The notes beneath the pieces are model-generated. The model made no database searches and had not been told where the DNA came from. It saw only the letters and a list, made by a program, of their open reading frames with translations. Positions 47,034-60,273 of a DNA stretch of 64,000 nt are shown here, piece by piece. Position numbers and translations under genes: made by a program. Position 1 is the stretch's first letter. Every line of letters begins with the position of its first letter. The DNA lies in the NCBI GenBank assembly GCA_016806645.1, contig JACSYO010000475.1, positions 1,646,501 to 1,710,500 on the forward strand, written 5' to 3'. Source of the DNA: Ophiodon elongatus (taxonomy: Eukaryota > Chordata > Actinopteri > Perciformes > Hexagrammidae).

Positions 47034-50000
47034 ATTCATTACATTACATTTAGCAGACACTTTTATCCAAAGCGACTTACAATAAGTGCATTCAACCAAG
47101 GGAGTTCAAACCCAGAACAAAAATCAAGAAAGTACAATTCCTCAAGAAAGCCAAACTACCAAGTGCTATGAATAAGTGCCATTTAAGGGCTACTAGAGTA
47201 CTAAGACATGCATCATTTTTTTTATTCCAGGTATAGTAGGAAGAGATGCGTTTTTAGTTTGCGGCGGAAGATGTAGAGACTTTCTGCTGTCCTGATGTCA
47301 TTGGGGAGCTCATTCCATCAATTGGGAGCCAGGGCAGCGAACAATCGCGATTTTGTTGAGCGGTTAGCTCGTAGTGACGGCGCTACATGGCGATTGGCCG
47401 ATGCAGAGCGGAGTGAGCGGGGTGGGGTGTAAGGTTTGACCATGTCCTGGATGTAGACTGGACCAGATCTGTTCGCAGCATGGTACGCAAGTACCAATGT
47501 TTTGAAACGGATGCGAGCAGCCACAGGTAACCAGTGAAGAGAGCAGAGGAGCGGTATAGTGTGGGTGAATTTAGGCAGGTTGAAGACCAGTCGAGCTGCC
47601 GCATTCTGGATGAGCTGCAGAGGTCGGATGGCACTAGCAGATAGACCTGCCAGGAGGGAGTTACAGTAGTCTAGGCGTGAGATAACCAGAGCCTGTACCA
47701 GAACCTGAGCCGCCTTCTGGGTGAGAAGAGGGCGGATTCTCCTGATGTTGTGCAGCATGTACCGACAGGACCGAGTTGTTGCAGTGAGGGAGAGTTGACA
47801 CTCGAGAGTTGTTGAAGGTGATAGTCAGGTCGTGGGTGGGAGAGTCTGTCCCTGGAAGGAAAAGTAGTTCAGTCTTGTCAGGATTAATCTTCAGGTGGTG
47901 TGCGGACATCCACTGAGAGATGTCTGTCAGACAGGCAGAGATTCGTGCTGCTGCCTGAGTTTCAGATTGGGGAAACAAGAGGATTAGTTGGGTGTCATCA
48001 GCATAGCAGTGGTAGGAAAAGCCATGTGAGCGAATGACAGAGCCGAGAGAGTTGGTGTACAGAGAGAAGAGGAGGGGACCCAGGACGGAACCCTGAGGGA
48101 CCCCAGTAGTGAGGGGACAAGGTTCAGACACAGACCCTCTCCAGGTTACCCGGTAAGTGCGGTCGTTGAGGTAGGATGAGAAAAGGGAGAGAGCAGTGCC
48201 TGAGACACCCAGGTCCTGTAGGGTGGAAATAAGGATCTGGTGGTTCACTGTGTCGAATGCAGCAGAAAGGTCTAGAAGGAAAAGAACGGAGGAGAGAGAG
48301 GCTGCTCTGGCAGTGTGAAGTTGCTCAGAGACAGCAAGGAGGGCAGTCTCTGTTGAGTGGCCTGCCTTGAAACCAGACTGGTGGGGGTCAAGAAGGTTAT
48401 TATGGTGGAGGTAGGAGGACAGCTGGCTAAAGATGGCTCGCTCGAGAGTTTTGGAAAGAAAGGGAAGAAGAGAGACGGGTCTGTAGTTGTTTACTTCAGA
48501 CGGGTTGAGGGTGGGTTTCTTCAGGAGAGGGTTAACTCTTGCCTCCTTCAGAGAGTTGGGAAAAAGCCAGAGGAGAGGGAGGTGTTAATAAAATGGGTGA
48601 GAAAGGGGAGAAGGTCAGGAGCAATGGCCTGGAGAATGTGAGATGGGATTGGGTCAAGGGGGCAGGTGGTTGGGCGGGATGAGGTAACCAAGGTTAGAAC
48701 TTGATTGGGAGACAGGGGAATGAAAAAGGAAAGGGAAGGGGAAGAAGATGAAGTTGATGGCAAAGTAGTTATAGAGGATGGATTAGTAAACAAGGAGCAT
48801 ATGTCATTTTTTGTAAAGTAGTTGATAAAGTGGCTTGGTAGAAGGAGGAGGAGGACTGGGGGGGGCGGGGGGGGGGTCAAGGAGGTTGGAGAAGATAGAG
48901 AAGAGTTTTTTGGGGTTAGAAAATGAGGATCCAATTCTGGTTTGGTAGAACGATCGTTTGGCAGCAGAAATAGAGGCAGAGAAAGAGAGAAGAGATTGAT
49001 AGGCGAGCAGGTCCTCAGGGCATTTAGATTTTCGCCATTTCCTTTCTGCCGCTCGCATGGCACGCACCGAGTCAGACAACCACGGAGCTGGTGGGGACTT
49101 GTGTGCCTGTCTTGTTGTAAGAGGACAGAGAGAGTCAAGTGAGGAAGACAGAGTAGAAAGCAGAGTGTCTGTGGCAGAGTTAGGATGCAAGAGTGAGAAG
49201 GAGTCAGTAGAAGGGAGGGCTGATAAAACAGAGGCCAGAGAGGAGGGAGGGAGAGCGAATGTTGCGACAGACAGGTACAGAATCTGTTGGTGTGGTAGGG
49301 TTGTCGGTTCCATAGAGTGGAAGAGAGTAAGAGATAAAGAAGTGGTCAGAGACATGAAGTGGAGTTACAGAGAGGCTGGATGTAGAGCAGTTTCTGGTGA
49401 AGATATAGTCAAGGTGGTTGCCTGCTTTGTGAATCAGAGGGGAAGGACTGAGTGAGAGAGCAAAGGAAGATAGTAAAAATAATAGGTCAGATGACTTCTG
49501 TCTGGATGTTGAAGTCACCCAGAAGGATAAGCGGAGGGCCATTTTCTGAGAAGTTTGATAGGAGGACGTCTAGCTCTTCCAAGAAATCTCTCAGAGGGCC
49601 TGGTGGACGGTAGAGAATGACAATGTTTAATTGTACCAGATGAGTGACTGTCACAGCATGAAATTCAAAAGACAGTGGGGTAAAAAGTGGGAGCGGGTAG
49701 AGCGAAAAACTCCATTTGGGGGAGATGAGTAAACCTGTACTACCACCCCTACCAGTGGGTCTGGGTGTGTGGCTGAAAGAGAAGGCAGAGAAGAGAGCAG
49801 CAGGAGTAGATATGTTGTCCGGTGTGATCCAGGTCTCGGTGAGAGCAAGGAAGTCAAGCGATTGCTGGGTAGCAAAACCAGAAATGAAGTCTGTCTTGTG
49901 GGTAGCTGACTGGCAGTTCCAGAGGCCCCCTGTAACAAGGTGTTGGGTATGTGTGGACCGGGTGGGATGGATCACAGAGGAGAGATTGCGGTAAAGGTGA

Positions 50001-50290
50001 GAACGAGCGTGGGGCCTATAGTATCTACAAGTAGATGTATGCACGGGTATGGAAAATAAGCACATATTCACTGAGCAGTGATATACTCAGCCTCCCCGAA
50101 GACTCCAACGAAAGACTCCTTTGTCTTTATCCTCCGAGTTTTCGTACGACGAGTCTTTGCTGACGCTTCAAAACATTTCCTAGTTTTACACCACAGTCGA
50201 TGATGGTTGGCTACAGCTGTGTTGACCACTCCCACCTTGTTAGTGTATTCAGACACCAGGAGGAAATGGCCGACAATCGAAACTCGTCAA
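47034..50290 (-). mobile_element. Decayed L2-clade non-LTR retrotransposon
   Basis: The minus strand carries a LINE reading from about 50.29 kb down to a characteristic 3' tail at 47034-47090. That tail contains TTGTAAGTCGCTTTGGATAA and GTGTCTGCTAAATG, then short ATGTA-type reiterations, the signature of fish L2 elements and SINEs that share their tail. The 5' limit is uncertain; 50080-50290 looks like its leader. It sits between bgn and the ECM2-type gene on their strand. Confidence 0.8.
47233..50071 (-). pseudogene. L2 ORF2 remnant (endonuclease plus reverse transcriptase)
   Basis: Coding matter is split over several frames, so frameshifts and stops have broken it. In order on the minus strand: the endonuclease blocks LALTETWI, VILYRPPG and LLGDFNIQ (49487-50071); HLDYIFTRN and HVSDHFFISYSLPL (49204-49542); the WRKSKCPEDL linker (48804-49355); then the reverse transcriptase. 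The last includes FDTVNHQILI, TGVPQGSVLGPLLFSLY and the catalytic YADDTQLIL (47661-48290). The C-terminal part (47318-47758) ends at a TGA. In-frame matter, WNELPNDIRTAESL, continues past it, so the stop is premature. The element cannot encode an intact protein. Confidence 0.8.
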
Positions 50291-50478
50291 CTACTGCAGT
50301 AATTACTTGTGAGTCACAAAACTTGTAAGTCACAAAATCTGATAGTTACCAAAACTGATTATGGACAAAGTCTAACTCAAAAGATACAGAGTGAAACAGA
50401 ATTTAGTCCCTAGTAGAATAGGAATCAGAGTCAAGCACTTTTTACCCTAGTTGGCTCTTTTTGGCACTGTCACACACA

Positions 50479-50575
50479 ACAACAGAGTTCTAGATCTTAC
50501 AATTGCAGGTGAGACCCTACAAACTATAACAACAGAGTTCTAGATCTTACAATTGCAGGTGAGACCCTACAAACT
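50479..50575. repeat. 50-bp tandem duplication
   Basis: Two copies of a unit containing AACAGAGTTCTAGATCTTAC lie at an exact 50-bp period (50479-50525 and 50529-50575), with about 47 shared bases. The copies look identical over the shared part, suggesting a recent event. They sit between the LINE and the 3' end of the ECM2-type gene. Confidence 0.9.
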
Positions 50576-50908
50576 TCCACTGCAGTGTACTTTCCATTTA
50601 CACTTCCAAGAGCATTTTACATAATGATTATTTCCATCTGTGTAAATTACACATTTGCTTTCGTACATACAAAAACATTACTGTCATTTTCTTAATCAAA
50701 GGTGAGATGTGAAAGAAAAAGATGGGTTTGGGGATGATAACATGATAGCACTGAGTGACTAAGCAAACTACATGATAGTGTTTTTTTTCTGTAAACCCTG
50801 CCTGCAGAAAACCCCCCTGAAAGTATTGGTTAACTTTATGTCATAATGATGCACAAGCGTATATTGTGGGTATGTATCTGTCCATGTAAATCCTTTCCAC
50901 TGTGTGGT

Positions 50909-51465
50909 CTATTGTTCATGTGAGAGCCTCTGTTGTGGATAGAGGACCAGTCCCTGAGCATCAGTGAGACAGGAGAAGGCATTGGGGGGAATCCTCTCCA
51001 CATCCAGCAGATTATTTTCCAAGTGGATCGAAGCCAAGGAGGAGCCAGAATTACGAGGGTGGCACACTCCCCACTGCCTCACCAGCCTGCAAGCACAAGA
51101 TACGTACATTTAAATTTAGAAATACAACTTATAAGGTCTCTATTTTCCTTACACAAGTGCTGATTGGTTAGTTTTCCTGAATGCACAAAGAAGTGCGAGC
51201 TGTAAAAGTGCTTTGGCAACTAGTGTTGGATCATGCCGTTTGACGGCGTAACAGTTAATATTGTTGCGAGTGATGGAGAGCGAGCTGTACCCAGCATGTT
51301 TTTTGGCGGTCTAACAGTTTATTAGGGTCCCCTCTCAATACACTACAGAGTGAGTACATAACGCCCTACTAATAAATATGTCCCGTAGGTCCTCTGCAAT
51401 ACATCCGCTAAGTGTGAAGTCAAACGGATGAATGGTTGTCAATAAAATTGAAGGACGGACATACA

Positions 51466-51497
<32 letters not shown>

Positions 51498-54400
51498 AAC
51501 AGACAGACAGACAGACAGACCGAGACTTCCATTTTAGTTAGATGATGAGGAGTATTGTTGAAATGTTGGCTTTAAAAAGACATTGAATGTGCCACGATAC
51601 CCTTCTTTGCCAAGCTACTTAGAGTAATTTCCAAAGGGAGCTGTACTAGCAGAGTGAATGGTATTAGGACAGGATTGGGTAACAAGCAAGGGAGCATTTA
51701 GCTTATCCCTGTATTTTGAAAATCACATTAAACTCTTAAAAATTTATGGAAAGTGTGATTCTACCTGATCTGGTTGTTGTCCAGTCTCAACACCTGCAGG
51801 TTCTTAAACTGTCGAACACAGCGGGGGACCTCACCCAGACGGTTGTTGTCCAATAAAAGCTCAACCAGTGAGCGGTACGTTCCAACAAAAGAGACTCGTT
51901 CCATTCCCTCATTGCTCAAGGCATTGTGGGATAGATGGAGGGACTGTAGGCTGGACCGCATGTGACGGAACGTGGAGGCCGCGATGTGACTGATGTTGTT
52001 GTGTTGGAGGTTCAGTTTATGGAGACGACGAGGAAGATTCATTGGGACAGAGGTGAATTTGTTGTAGGACAGGTCCAAGGCCTCCAGGGAACTGAGAAGA
52101 CACGGAAAAATCATGACAGATCTACAAGAAGACCTCCAGTTAAAAATTCTACATATACATTGATTTTGGACAGTAATGTCCGGCTGTTGATCTCTCAACA
52201 ACTCTAAGATTACATTGATGACATTCATGGTCCCCATGGATACATCATACTACTTTGGTAATCCCCCAACGGCAGGTCAAAGTTTGCACTTATCCTGTGA
52301 AATACCTCAACATTTACAGGATGGATTGGCACAAAATTCGGTTCATTCATGGTTTCCAGATGATGTACCCTGAAACTTTGGTGATCCCCAGCTTTTTCTC
52401 TAGCACCACCATGAGGTTGACATTTGTGGTTTTGTGTGAGATGTCTCAACAACTATTGGATGGATTGCCATGACGTTTGGAACACACATTCTTGTGCCCC
52501 TCAGGATAAATTGTAACAACTTTGATGATCATTTAACTTTTTATCTTATGTCCTCATCAGGTCCAATACTTTAGTTTATGACGAATTACCGACAAAACTG
52601 ATAACATTTTAACCAGCCTCATCTGTGCTTTGTGTTTAGAGCTAGGTAAAAAATGTTAACACTAAAGTAAGCTTGTGATCATGGTGAACATTACACCTGC
52701 TTAACATCATCATGTTGTCATGTTTTACAGAGCTCTAGATTAGATAAAATAATCTAATTCCAAGGCATTTAACTGCAGACTTCATGTTTTATAGTTACTG
52801 GGCTCCTGCATAGTGCTGTTGGAGAGGCAGGGAGTCAGGAGTGTAGAGTGGGAGGCAAAGCTGTGGGGGAATCATGGGAGCAACTGGGGGGAAAATAATG
52901 GGACCTAAGGGGGTGAAATGTAAGAGAGTGTGGCAGTCTGAGGGAGAATTTGTGGCTGAGTGGTGGATAAGGGATATGAAAATGTTTGGTTTGCGGGAAA
53001 GAGAATGGACGGCCATAGAGAGAGGACCAGGTTTCAGGGGTCTGAGGTGAAGATGCCTTACAGGGGTTCAGTGTTTTTGTTTTAAGAGCCAACACAGCTG
53101 TTGTGAGTTTACAGCACAGCTCGCAGCAGGAGAGGAACCTCATTTCCTGTCTATTAATTCCCTTCCATAGACCACACTAAACAGCCAATGGGCACAGAAC
53201 ACCCAAAGGTGGGCAGCCAATGACCACACAGTGAAGTAAAATTGGGACCAATGAGGAGAAAGAGAGTGAAGGGTTGTGGATGTAGGAGACGCTTGGACTG
53301 GAATCTGTCTGACTGATATTCGGTGCCTCAGCATTTCTGCTCCTCGTAAAGGTGACTTACAGTAAGACCTCTGCATTAACTCGCCGTCCTTGAACTTTAC
53401 AACTCCCAGGTTACATTAATCCCTGGGGTTTTTGTGGGGTTTCTATTTCCATGAGATAGATGGTGTGTGTATATGAGATGGGGTCAAAATCCCTAAATCA
53501 ATCAAAATATTGCTACATTAAGCAACTTCTGAACATTTGTCAGTATCACAGAAAAGTTCAGGGTTAGCATGAGGCCTTCCTGGCTCAGTTTGGTCAAACA
53601 AAGGCCACTATAGGCTTCAGGAAATCTGAAGTAGGTAAATGCCACTCTGTTTAACAGAGGTGTAATAAAACATCCTATTAATATAACAATAAATGTTTTA
53701 CTGAAAAAAATAAGTTAAGACAGGGGAGGGAGCACAATGACAGATTTAACTGAAAACACACAAACATACGAGCCAGGCAGGCTTTTTGTTTTATCTCTAC
53801 GTTTTGTGGCAGTTATAGATTTCTGTTCAAATTTGGTTTCTGCTTGAAATTTATCTGAAATATATAATTTTATCAGCTTCTCAGTTCTAGTTCAGACCAG
53901 TTGTGTGCTGATTTGTATTCTAAATCTTTGCCAGGAAGCTAAGCAGCAGTCCACCGCTACTTAGAGCTCCACATGGTATTAATGAGCAGAGGGACACACA
54001 GTCCTCTCTTCTCAGAGTCCTCCACTCTCGACACTCCCATCAACACACACACACACACACACAAACACACAAACACCCGCGTGTGCGTGCAACATAATGT
54101 GAAGAAGAAACACTAATGCATACACACACATACTCACAGACACGGAGATGTGCCAAGAACATGTATCAACAAACACAAACATATGAATTTGAAAATAGAC
54201 AACGTGCATACAGTGTATTCCATCAAATAGGCACACACATGCACTCCTTTTCCGAGATGAATTAGTTACTAAAACATTTAAAGAGAGGCAAAACAATGAC
54301 ACAAAACAAAATGTGTGTGTCCATCTTTTTGTGCAAAGCATGACCAGGAGTAATCAAGCTGATGGTCTGCTCATCGATGGGTGCTGGGTTCTAATGGGAA

Positions 54401-55481
54401 CCAGCATACAGAGGGGTTTGTCTGTAGATACAGAAGCACAAGTACGTTTCATACATATACACACAGAGCCATCTGTGCTGCGCCCACCGTGCCAGCATTA
54501 CACAAGTTGCTTATGCACTTTGGCAACTTAGCCAGGATAGCTAAGGTAGCCAGGTAGAGCGGTGGTGCCAAGCAGGCTAGATGGAACAAGACTGAATTGA
54601 TGGAAGGACGATAGCGAAGATGTCTTCAGCGACATCAAGTCATTCGTATTTTAAGCCATGTGTCACATCTGTTGGGTACAGACTTAATAAAAACCAAAGA
54701 TCACAATCAGTGTAATGCTTTGTCATAGTAGGTGTTTTTTTGTGTGGTGGTATGTGCATGCGTGCTGCTTGCTTTCCAATTTATTTAAGCTTATTACGAA
54801 ACCAATTTGGGGTGGTTCGAAGATAAAAAGAGCTTTCGTTTCAAGTCCTCAGGCTCATAACATAACACGACACACACACATCTTTGGTGTGATGATCACT
54901 GAACCTGTGCCTACATGCAGTCGGTCTCAGCCCACAGCGATGATACATTCACGCAGATGTCCTCTCTGTCAAAGTGACACAACAAAACAAAAAACAAATT
55001 CCATCAGCTAAAGCTGCAACCTTTTCAACAAAAAATAAGGTCAAATACCATATGAATTCTGTTCTGTGTCGGGTATTAATTAACAATGCCAATGTAGCTT
55101 CACAAGATAATTTCTAGGCTGATGACACATTTACAAGTCTGTTATGTTACGATGTAGAACACATGTAGTATTACGTACTTTAAGCAGAGACTCCATTTTC
55201 CAAATAAAAATATCTGACGGCATTCAAAACTGCAATTGAAAACATACAACTCTTGAAATATATATTTTTGGAATATGATTATGCATCTTTAATCAGTGGA
55301 AGTAATGTAAACATGCTCTGGTTCTGTCAGTGAATTTGTGGAGTTGGAGTCAGGTCTGGTAGCTCGCAGCAGTGATTGCTGGTAAGTTTTGATCGACTGG
55401 AGGAAGAGCGGATATGGAGGCATTTGAGAACGTTATCTAAACTGACAGGTTCATAAAGAGCCGGAAGAAGATGCCAAACAG

Positions 55482-55531
<50 letters not shown>

Positions 55532-57206
55532 GCGTGTGTGTGTTTACACATGCGTCTGTGTGTCTAAGGATGTCACTGATTGGGCCCCTGAGGAGAGGCC
55601 TTTTCAAGTATTGTCAGCAAAATGTACTTAAAGTATCAAAAGTGGAAGTATTCAATATGCAGAAAATGTCAGCCATGATATTATATTTTTGTATTATGTA
55701 ATCATGAAAAAGGAACATACTTTTTTTTAACATACTCTACTTTAACCCTAACTCTAGGGCTGTGGTGAAAGTATAGTATGTATAAATATCATTCACTTAG
55801 TAAAAACAAAATAACTAGTAACTAAAGCTGAAGTGGAGTAAAAATAACAATCATTTAATGAATAAAAAAGTATAATGTACCATAATGGTAACACTCAAGC
55901 TACATTACTGAAGTACAATTAATTATACCACTTTTTAAACATGTGCATATGTTTACAGAGCGGTCACGCATTGGCAGCAAATGTAAACACACCCAGAGGA
56001 ACACAAACTGAAGACAGATTTGGGATAAGTTTACAGAATACAAAGAAATGGGATCTGGGACACAGTAAATCGGAGACATATCCCAGGTACAAACTGCCCT
56101 TGCCAGCTTGCTATAACCTTCACTGGTACCTCTGATCACTGAAGCCCAGCAGGAGGCAGCAATAACACTGACTCCATGACATGGAACAGAGGCACTACAC
56201 TAACCAGAACCAGCACACTGCAGTTTATTTTATCATTAAGCAATTTACTTTTCACTCTGCGTCAGACCCTCTTTGTATATTTGTCCACACACCTCTGCAG
56301 AGCTACATGATGAATGCATTTCTCCACAAGTACTTCAGTGTGGATTTAATTATTAAAGGTCTGCATAATAAAATATAATCCAACCACAGGGAGGAGTCTT
56401 GTATTATTGCTAATAACCTCTGCCCTTTAAGGTTTCAGCTCCTGCTGTGGTAGCAGAGTTCAGGTCAAGTTGAATTTGTTTCCACTCTCTTGTCTATGCC
56501 GTGCTGAAGGAAGATTTTAAGATGGAGGACCAGCTAATAAGCCTGCAGTGCCAATGGGAAGACCGCTGCTGTCGCCACTAATGAGGTCAAGTGTCAGGTG
56601 CCAAATAGATTCTAGTCAAAAGTCAAGCGAAGGCTCAGAGTGCTGCCTAGCTCCATTTTAACTTCACTCAAACTCTTTCTCTCTTCACATTATCTCTCTG
56701 TCTCTCTTAGGACAAGGTTTTGTGTTTTACAGTTTCCATTTTTGATAAAAACATCTCATAATTTCTTCAGTCAAATTTCCCCTGAATCTATTTTCCCAAT
56801 ATCAGATTTCTACATACACTTTCACATAATCATCCAGTCACACAGTGCAACCCAAAGTTTGTACAATTGCACTTTCATGTCTTTCTTCAGGATTTTTTTT
56901 CCCTCACTTTTCCCCGAAGCTCCCACTGTGGTTCACAAGGATCCCACGGAGCAAAGAAAAAACCCCAACTGGAATTCACTATATTTAAACAACAGGCGTA
57001 CACACGTACACACACACACCACCACCATAGACGCACATTGAGACAGACATACACAAACAGACACATACAGGCACGCAGTTGCCCTCAAGCGCTCCCTCAC
57101 ACGCCTGCTCATCTAAGTACACAAGGTCAGCTGTCATAACTTCTGTGATACGTGTGGTATGTGTTTGTGTGTGTGTGTGTGTGTGCGTGTGTGTGTGTGT
57201 GTGTCT

Positions 57207-57281
<75 letters not shown>

Positions 57282-57317
57282 TGTGTGTGTGGGGGTGGTG
57301 TGGGTGTGGGTGTTTGC

Positions 57318-57363
<46 letters not shown>

Positions 57364-60214
57364 AAGAAAATTGGATCATTCACAACATCAGCCAAAGACA
57401 CCTAAAAAAGTACATATTTTTAACACATTGTTTATCACAAAGAACTGATTTTTCAAAAAAAGAAATAAAAAAATGATAACTAAAGTGTTCAGAATCTCAA
57501 ACAATACCAGTATACCCTCTTGTGGCTGATGGAGGAACTGCAGATCATTCGTTTTTTAATCAATAGCTCTGGGTGGATGGGTGGATGGATGGATAGATGG
57601 ATGGGTGGGTGGATGGATGGATGGATGGATGGATGGATGAATGAATGGATGGGTGGATGGATGGATAGATGGATGTGTGGGTGGATGGATGGATGGATGG
57701 ATGGATGGATGGATGGATGGGTGGGTGGGTGGGTGGATGGATGGACAGACATACTTGAGACGGGTCCAGGCGTGGGTAGCGATGCCTTGCTCATGCAGCA
57801 GGTTGTGACTCAGTTCCAGCACTTTTAAATGGACGTAGCCCCTCAGTGCCTCCTCTGTCACCTCCTCAATCAGATTTCCATTCATCTCCAGCTCCTACGC
57901 AAAAAGATAGACAGAAAGACAGGGATGTCCTCTTTAGAACATAAATAACTGTCTTCATCTCAGTGTCTGGCTCTCTGATCGACCCCGAGTACTATTCTAA
58001 ATCCCAGCTGCCTCCTTTAGCTGAACCTAATATGTTAATTAGAAGGATTTTCCCTACAGGATTCAGTAAAGTGATACCAGTGCACCTGAAGAGAGGGAGG
58101 GAGGCCCACAGGGAGGGAACGGAAGCGGTTCTTGTCCAACTTGAGGTCCAGTAGTCTCTCTAGCGGTCTGAAGGCTTGAGGTGACACATTGCCCTCGTGG
58201 AGAGTGTTCTCCTCAAGCTCCAGATTCAACAGGTTCATCAAATCTAGAGGGGAATACTAAATTACATTTGTTTCCATACATGACGTTTCTCTTCCATGTG
58301 CACAGACACAACTCCTACCTTTGAAGCAGTGAGGGCTGAGCGCACTGAGCTTGTTGTTGTTCATCTTGAGCTCTTCCAGAGATGGCGGCAGTGCCGGGAC
58401 GCTGGTAAACTGGTTGCCGTCTAGGTTCAGCTTCTTCAGAAAGGTCAAGTTCTGCATGACACGCAGCAAAAAGAGGGTTGAATAAGCTAGAAAGATAAAA
58501 CAGACAAAATGATACCTCATAATCCATAATTGTCCATCCCAACTGGCCAGGAAGGTCACAATCACAGAAATACACCAAATCTATGCATCTATCATGTTGT
58601 ATTTTTAGCAAAGCCACACTGTGTGACTCTTCAGTTAGAGCCATTGTGGTTGATCTGTGTCAACTAAAAGCAGTGGACTGAATTTTTTGCAGGATTCGTC
58701 AAGCCAGTTCATCAGTGCTCTGTCATTACTGGGATGTGAGCAGAAAATGAGAAAAGAAAGAAAAAAAACTTCCTCCAAAAATAATTTGCTTTTATTTTCC
58801 ACATCATTGGCTACAGCTATTTTCCAACAGGTCTGCCCAGCCAATACTGGGAGAGTATGTTGTTGGTGGCGCGTAATGATTGGTCAGAGTGTGGTGGGCT
58901 GCCTCAGTGTGGTCAGGATCTGAGTTTGGCCTGTGGTCATTTAGAGGTTAGACCAGAGGTTATTCTCAGAAAGGATTAGTTAATGCAATTTTCAGTGCTC
59001 TTTTATTACTGTAATGATACAGGATACAGCCTGCTTTTTATTTTAATTGGATACAAAGTGTGTTATAAAACTCATTCACATTCAGCAGGCTGCATATTCC
59101 CCAAAAGGGGGAGCTTTTTTTGGGTCCATATCAGACCAAATCTACGCATGCTTACATACGCCACCCGTAGGAAAGGAACATAATAGTTTCTGCAGTTTAA
59201 ACCTGCAGGTGAAGACACATCAGTGTTGCCTGTTTTTTTTTTTTTGCTTTGTTGAGGATTGATATTTAACACTTAAAGGTGCATAATACTAGACTACATT
59301 TTTTTCACTTTATCTTGGCATAACATCGAGCTTTTTCAGGCACTTGCCCACCAATCAGGCAAGAGAGCAAGTGTTATCTGATTTTATTAACACTGAACGT
59401 TAAGTTTCCTCTGGGCTCTGCCTCTTCTCTTTTGGACACTTGCATTTATTTAAAAAAAAAAAAAAGCGACAGTTGTAACACTCCCTTGCCCGTATGTAAG
59501 GCCGGATGGATGTACTTCTGGTCTGGAACCACAGGTTTGAGACTGCTGGCACGACAGAAGCTCTGCAGTTAGATTTCATTGGATGGATCTGGTTTTGGGT
59601 GCATCACATCCATGTTACACTGTGTGTCCTTTTGCATTTGTATCATACATACACTGTGTAACATGTACCTTCAGTTGAACCCTAACATAGTAGTGAGATG
59701 TCCATTCAAGCACAATGAAACATGAACACAACTCTATGGGTGTGATGTACATGTGCTATCAGACTGGACTGTTGAGACTGACAGTGAAGACGAGAGGTGT
59801 TACTCACCAACAGAGGGTTTTGGCTGAACGACTCATCATCCAGTTTGTTTTTGCTCAGGTCCAGTGTGTCCAGGTTCGGCACACCAAGGAAAACTTGTGG
59901 ACTGATGATTCTGATGTTGTTCTCTTTGAAGATAAATCACATGGTATGGTATATATACATGTACACATTCATGTAGAAGAAGTATATAATATGCCTTGTA
60001 CAGCCATTTCACATGAGTGTCATAAGGGAAATCACTTGACTCACAAGTCATGTAATGTTGACATATCTGTGCTGTATCTTTTGTTTTGATGTAAACAATA
60101 TCATCAGTCAATGAACTTTGTTATTTTAGCTTTAAGTTCAGAGTCCACTCTATTCTGTACCATCCAACCAACATGGCTCATTTTGTGTGATGCATCTACC
60201 GCCTCAATAACAGA

Positions 60215-60273
<59 letters not shown>

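Larger units (their letters stand above)
52721..57560. other. ecm2: Remainder of the 5.7-kb ECM2-type intron
   Basis: No gene recognised. It contains CA/GT microsatellites (54042-54073, 55481-55544, 57158-57290), a GA tract (57323-57366) and otherwise AT-rich DNA. Confidence 0.5.

Noticed and set aside
48357..49455. Plus-strand frames over the LINE
   Set aside because: Shadows of the minus-strand L2 ORF2 remnant, which carries the recognisable endonuclease and reverse-transcriptase motifs.
57079..57476. Several Cys-Val and Arg-Glu repeat frames on both strands
   Set aside because: Translations of the (GT)n and (GA)n compound microsatellite.
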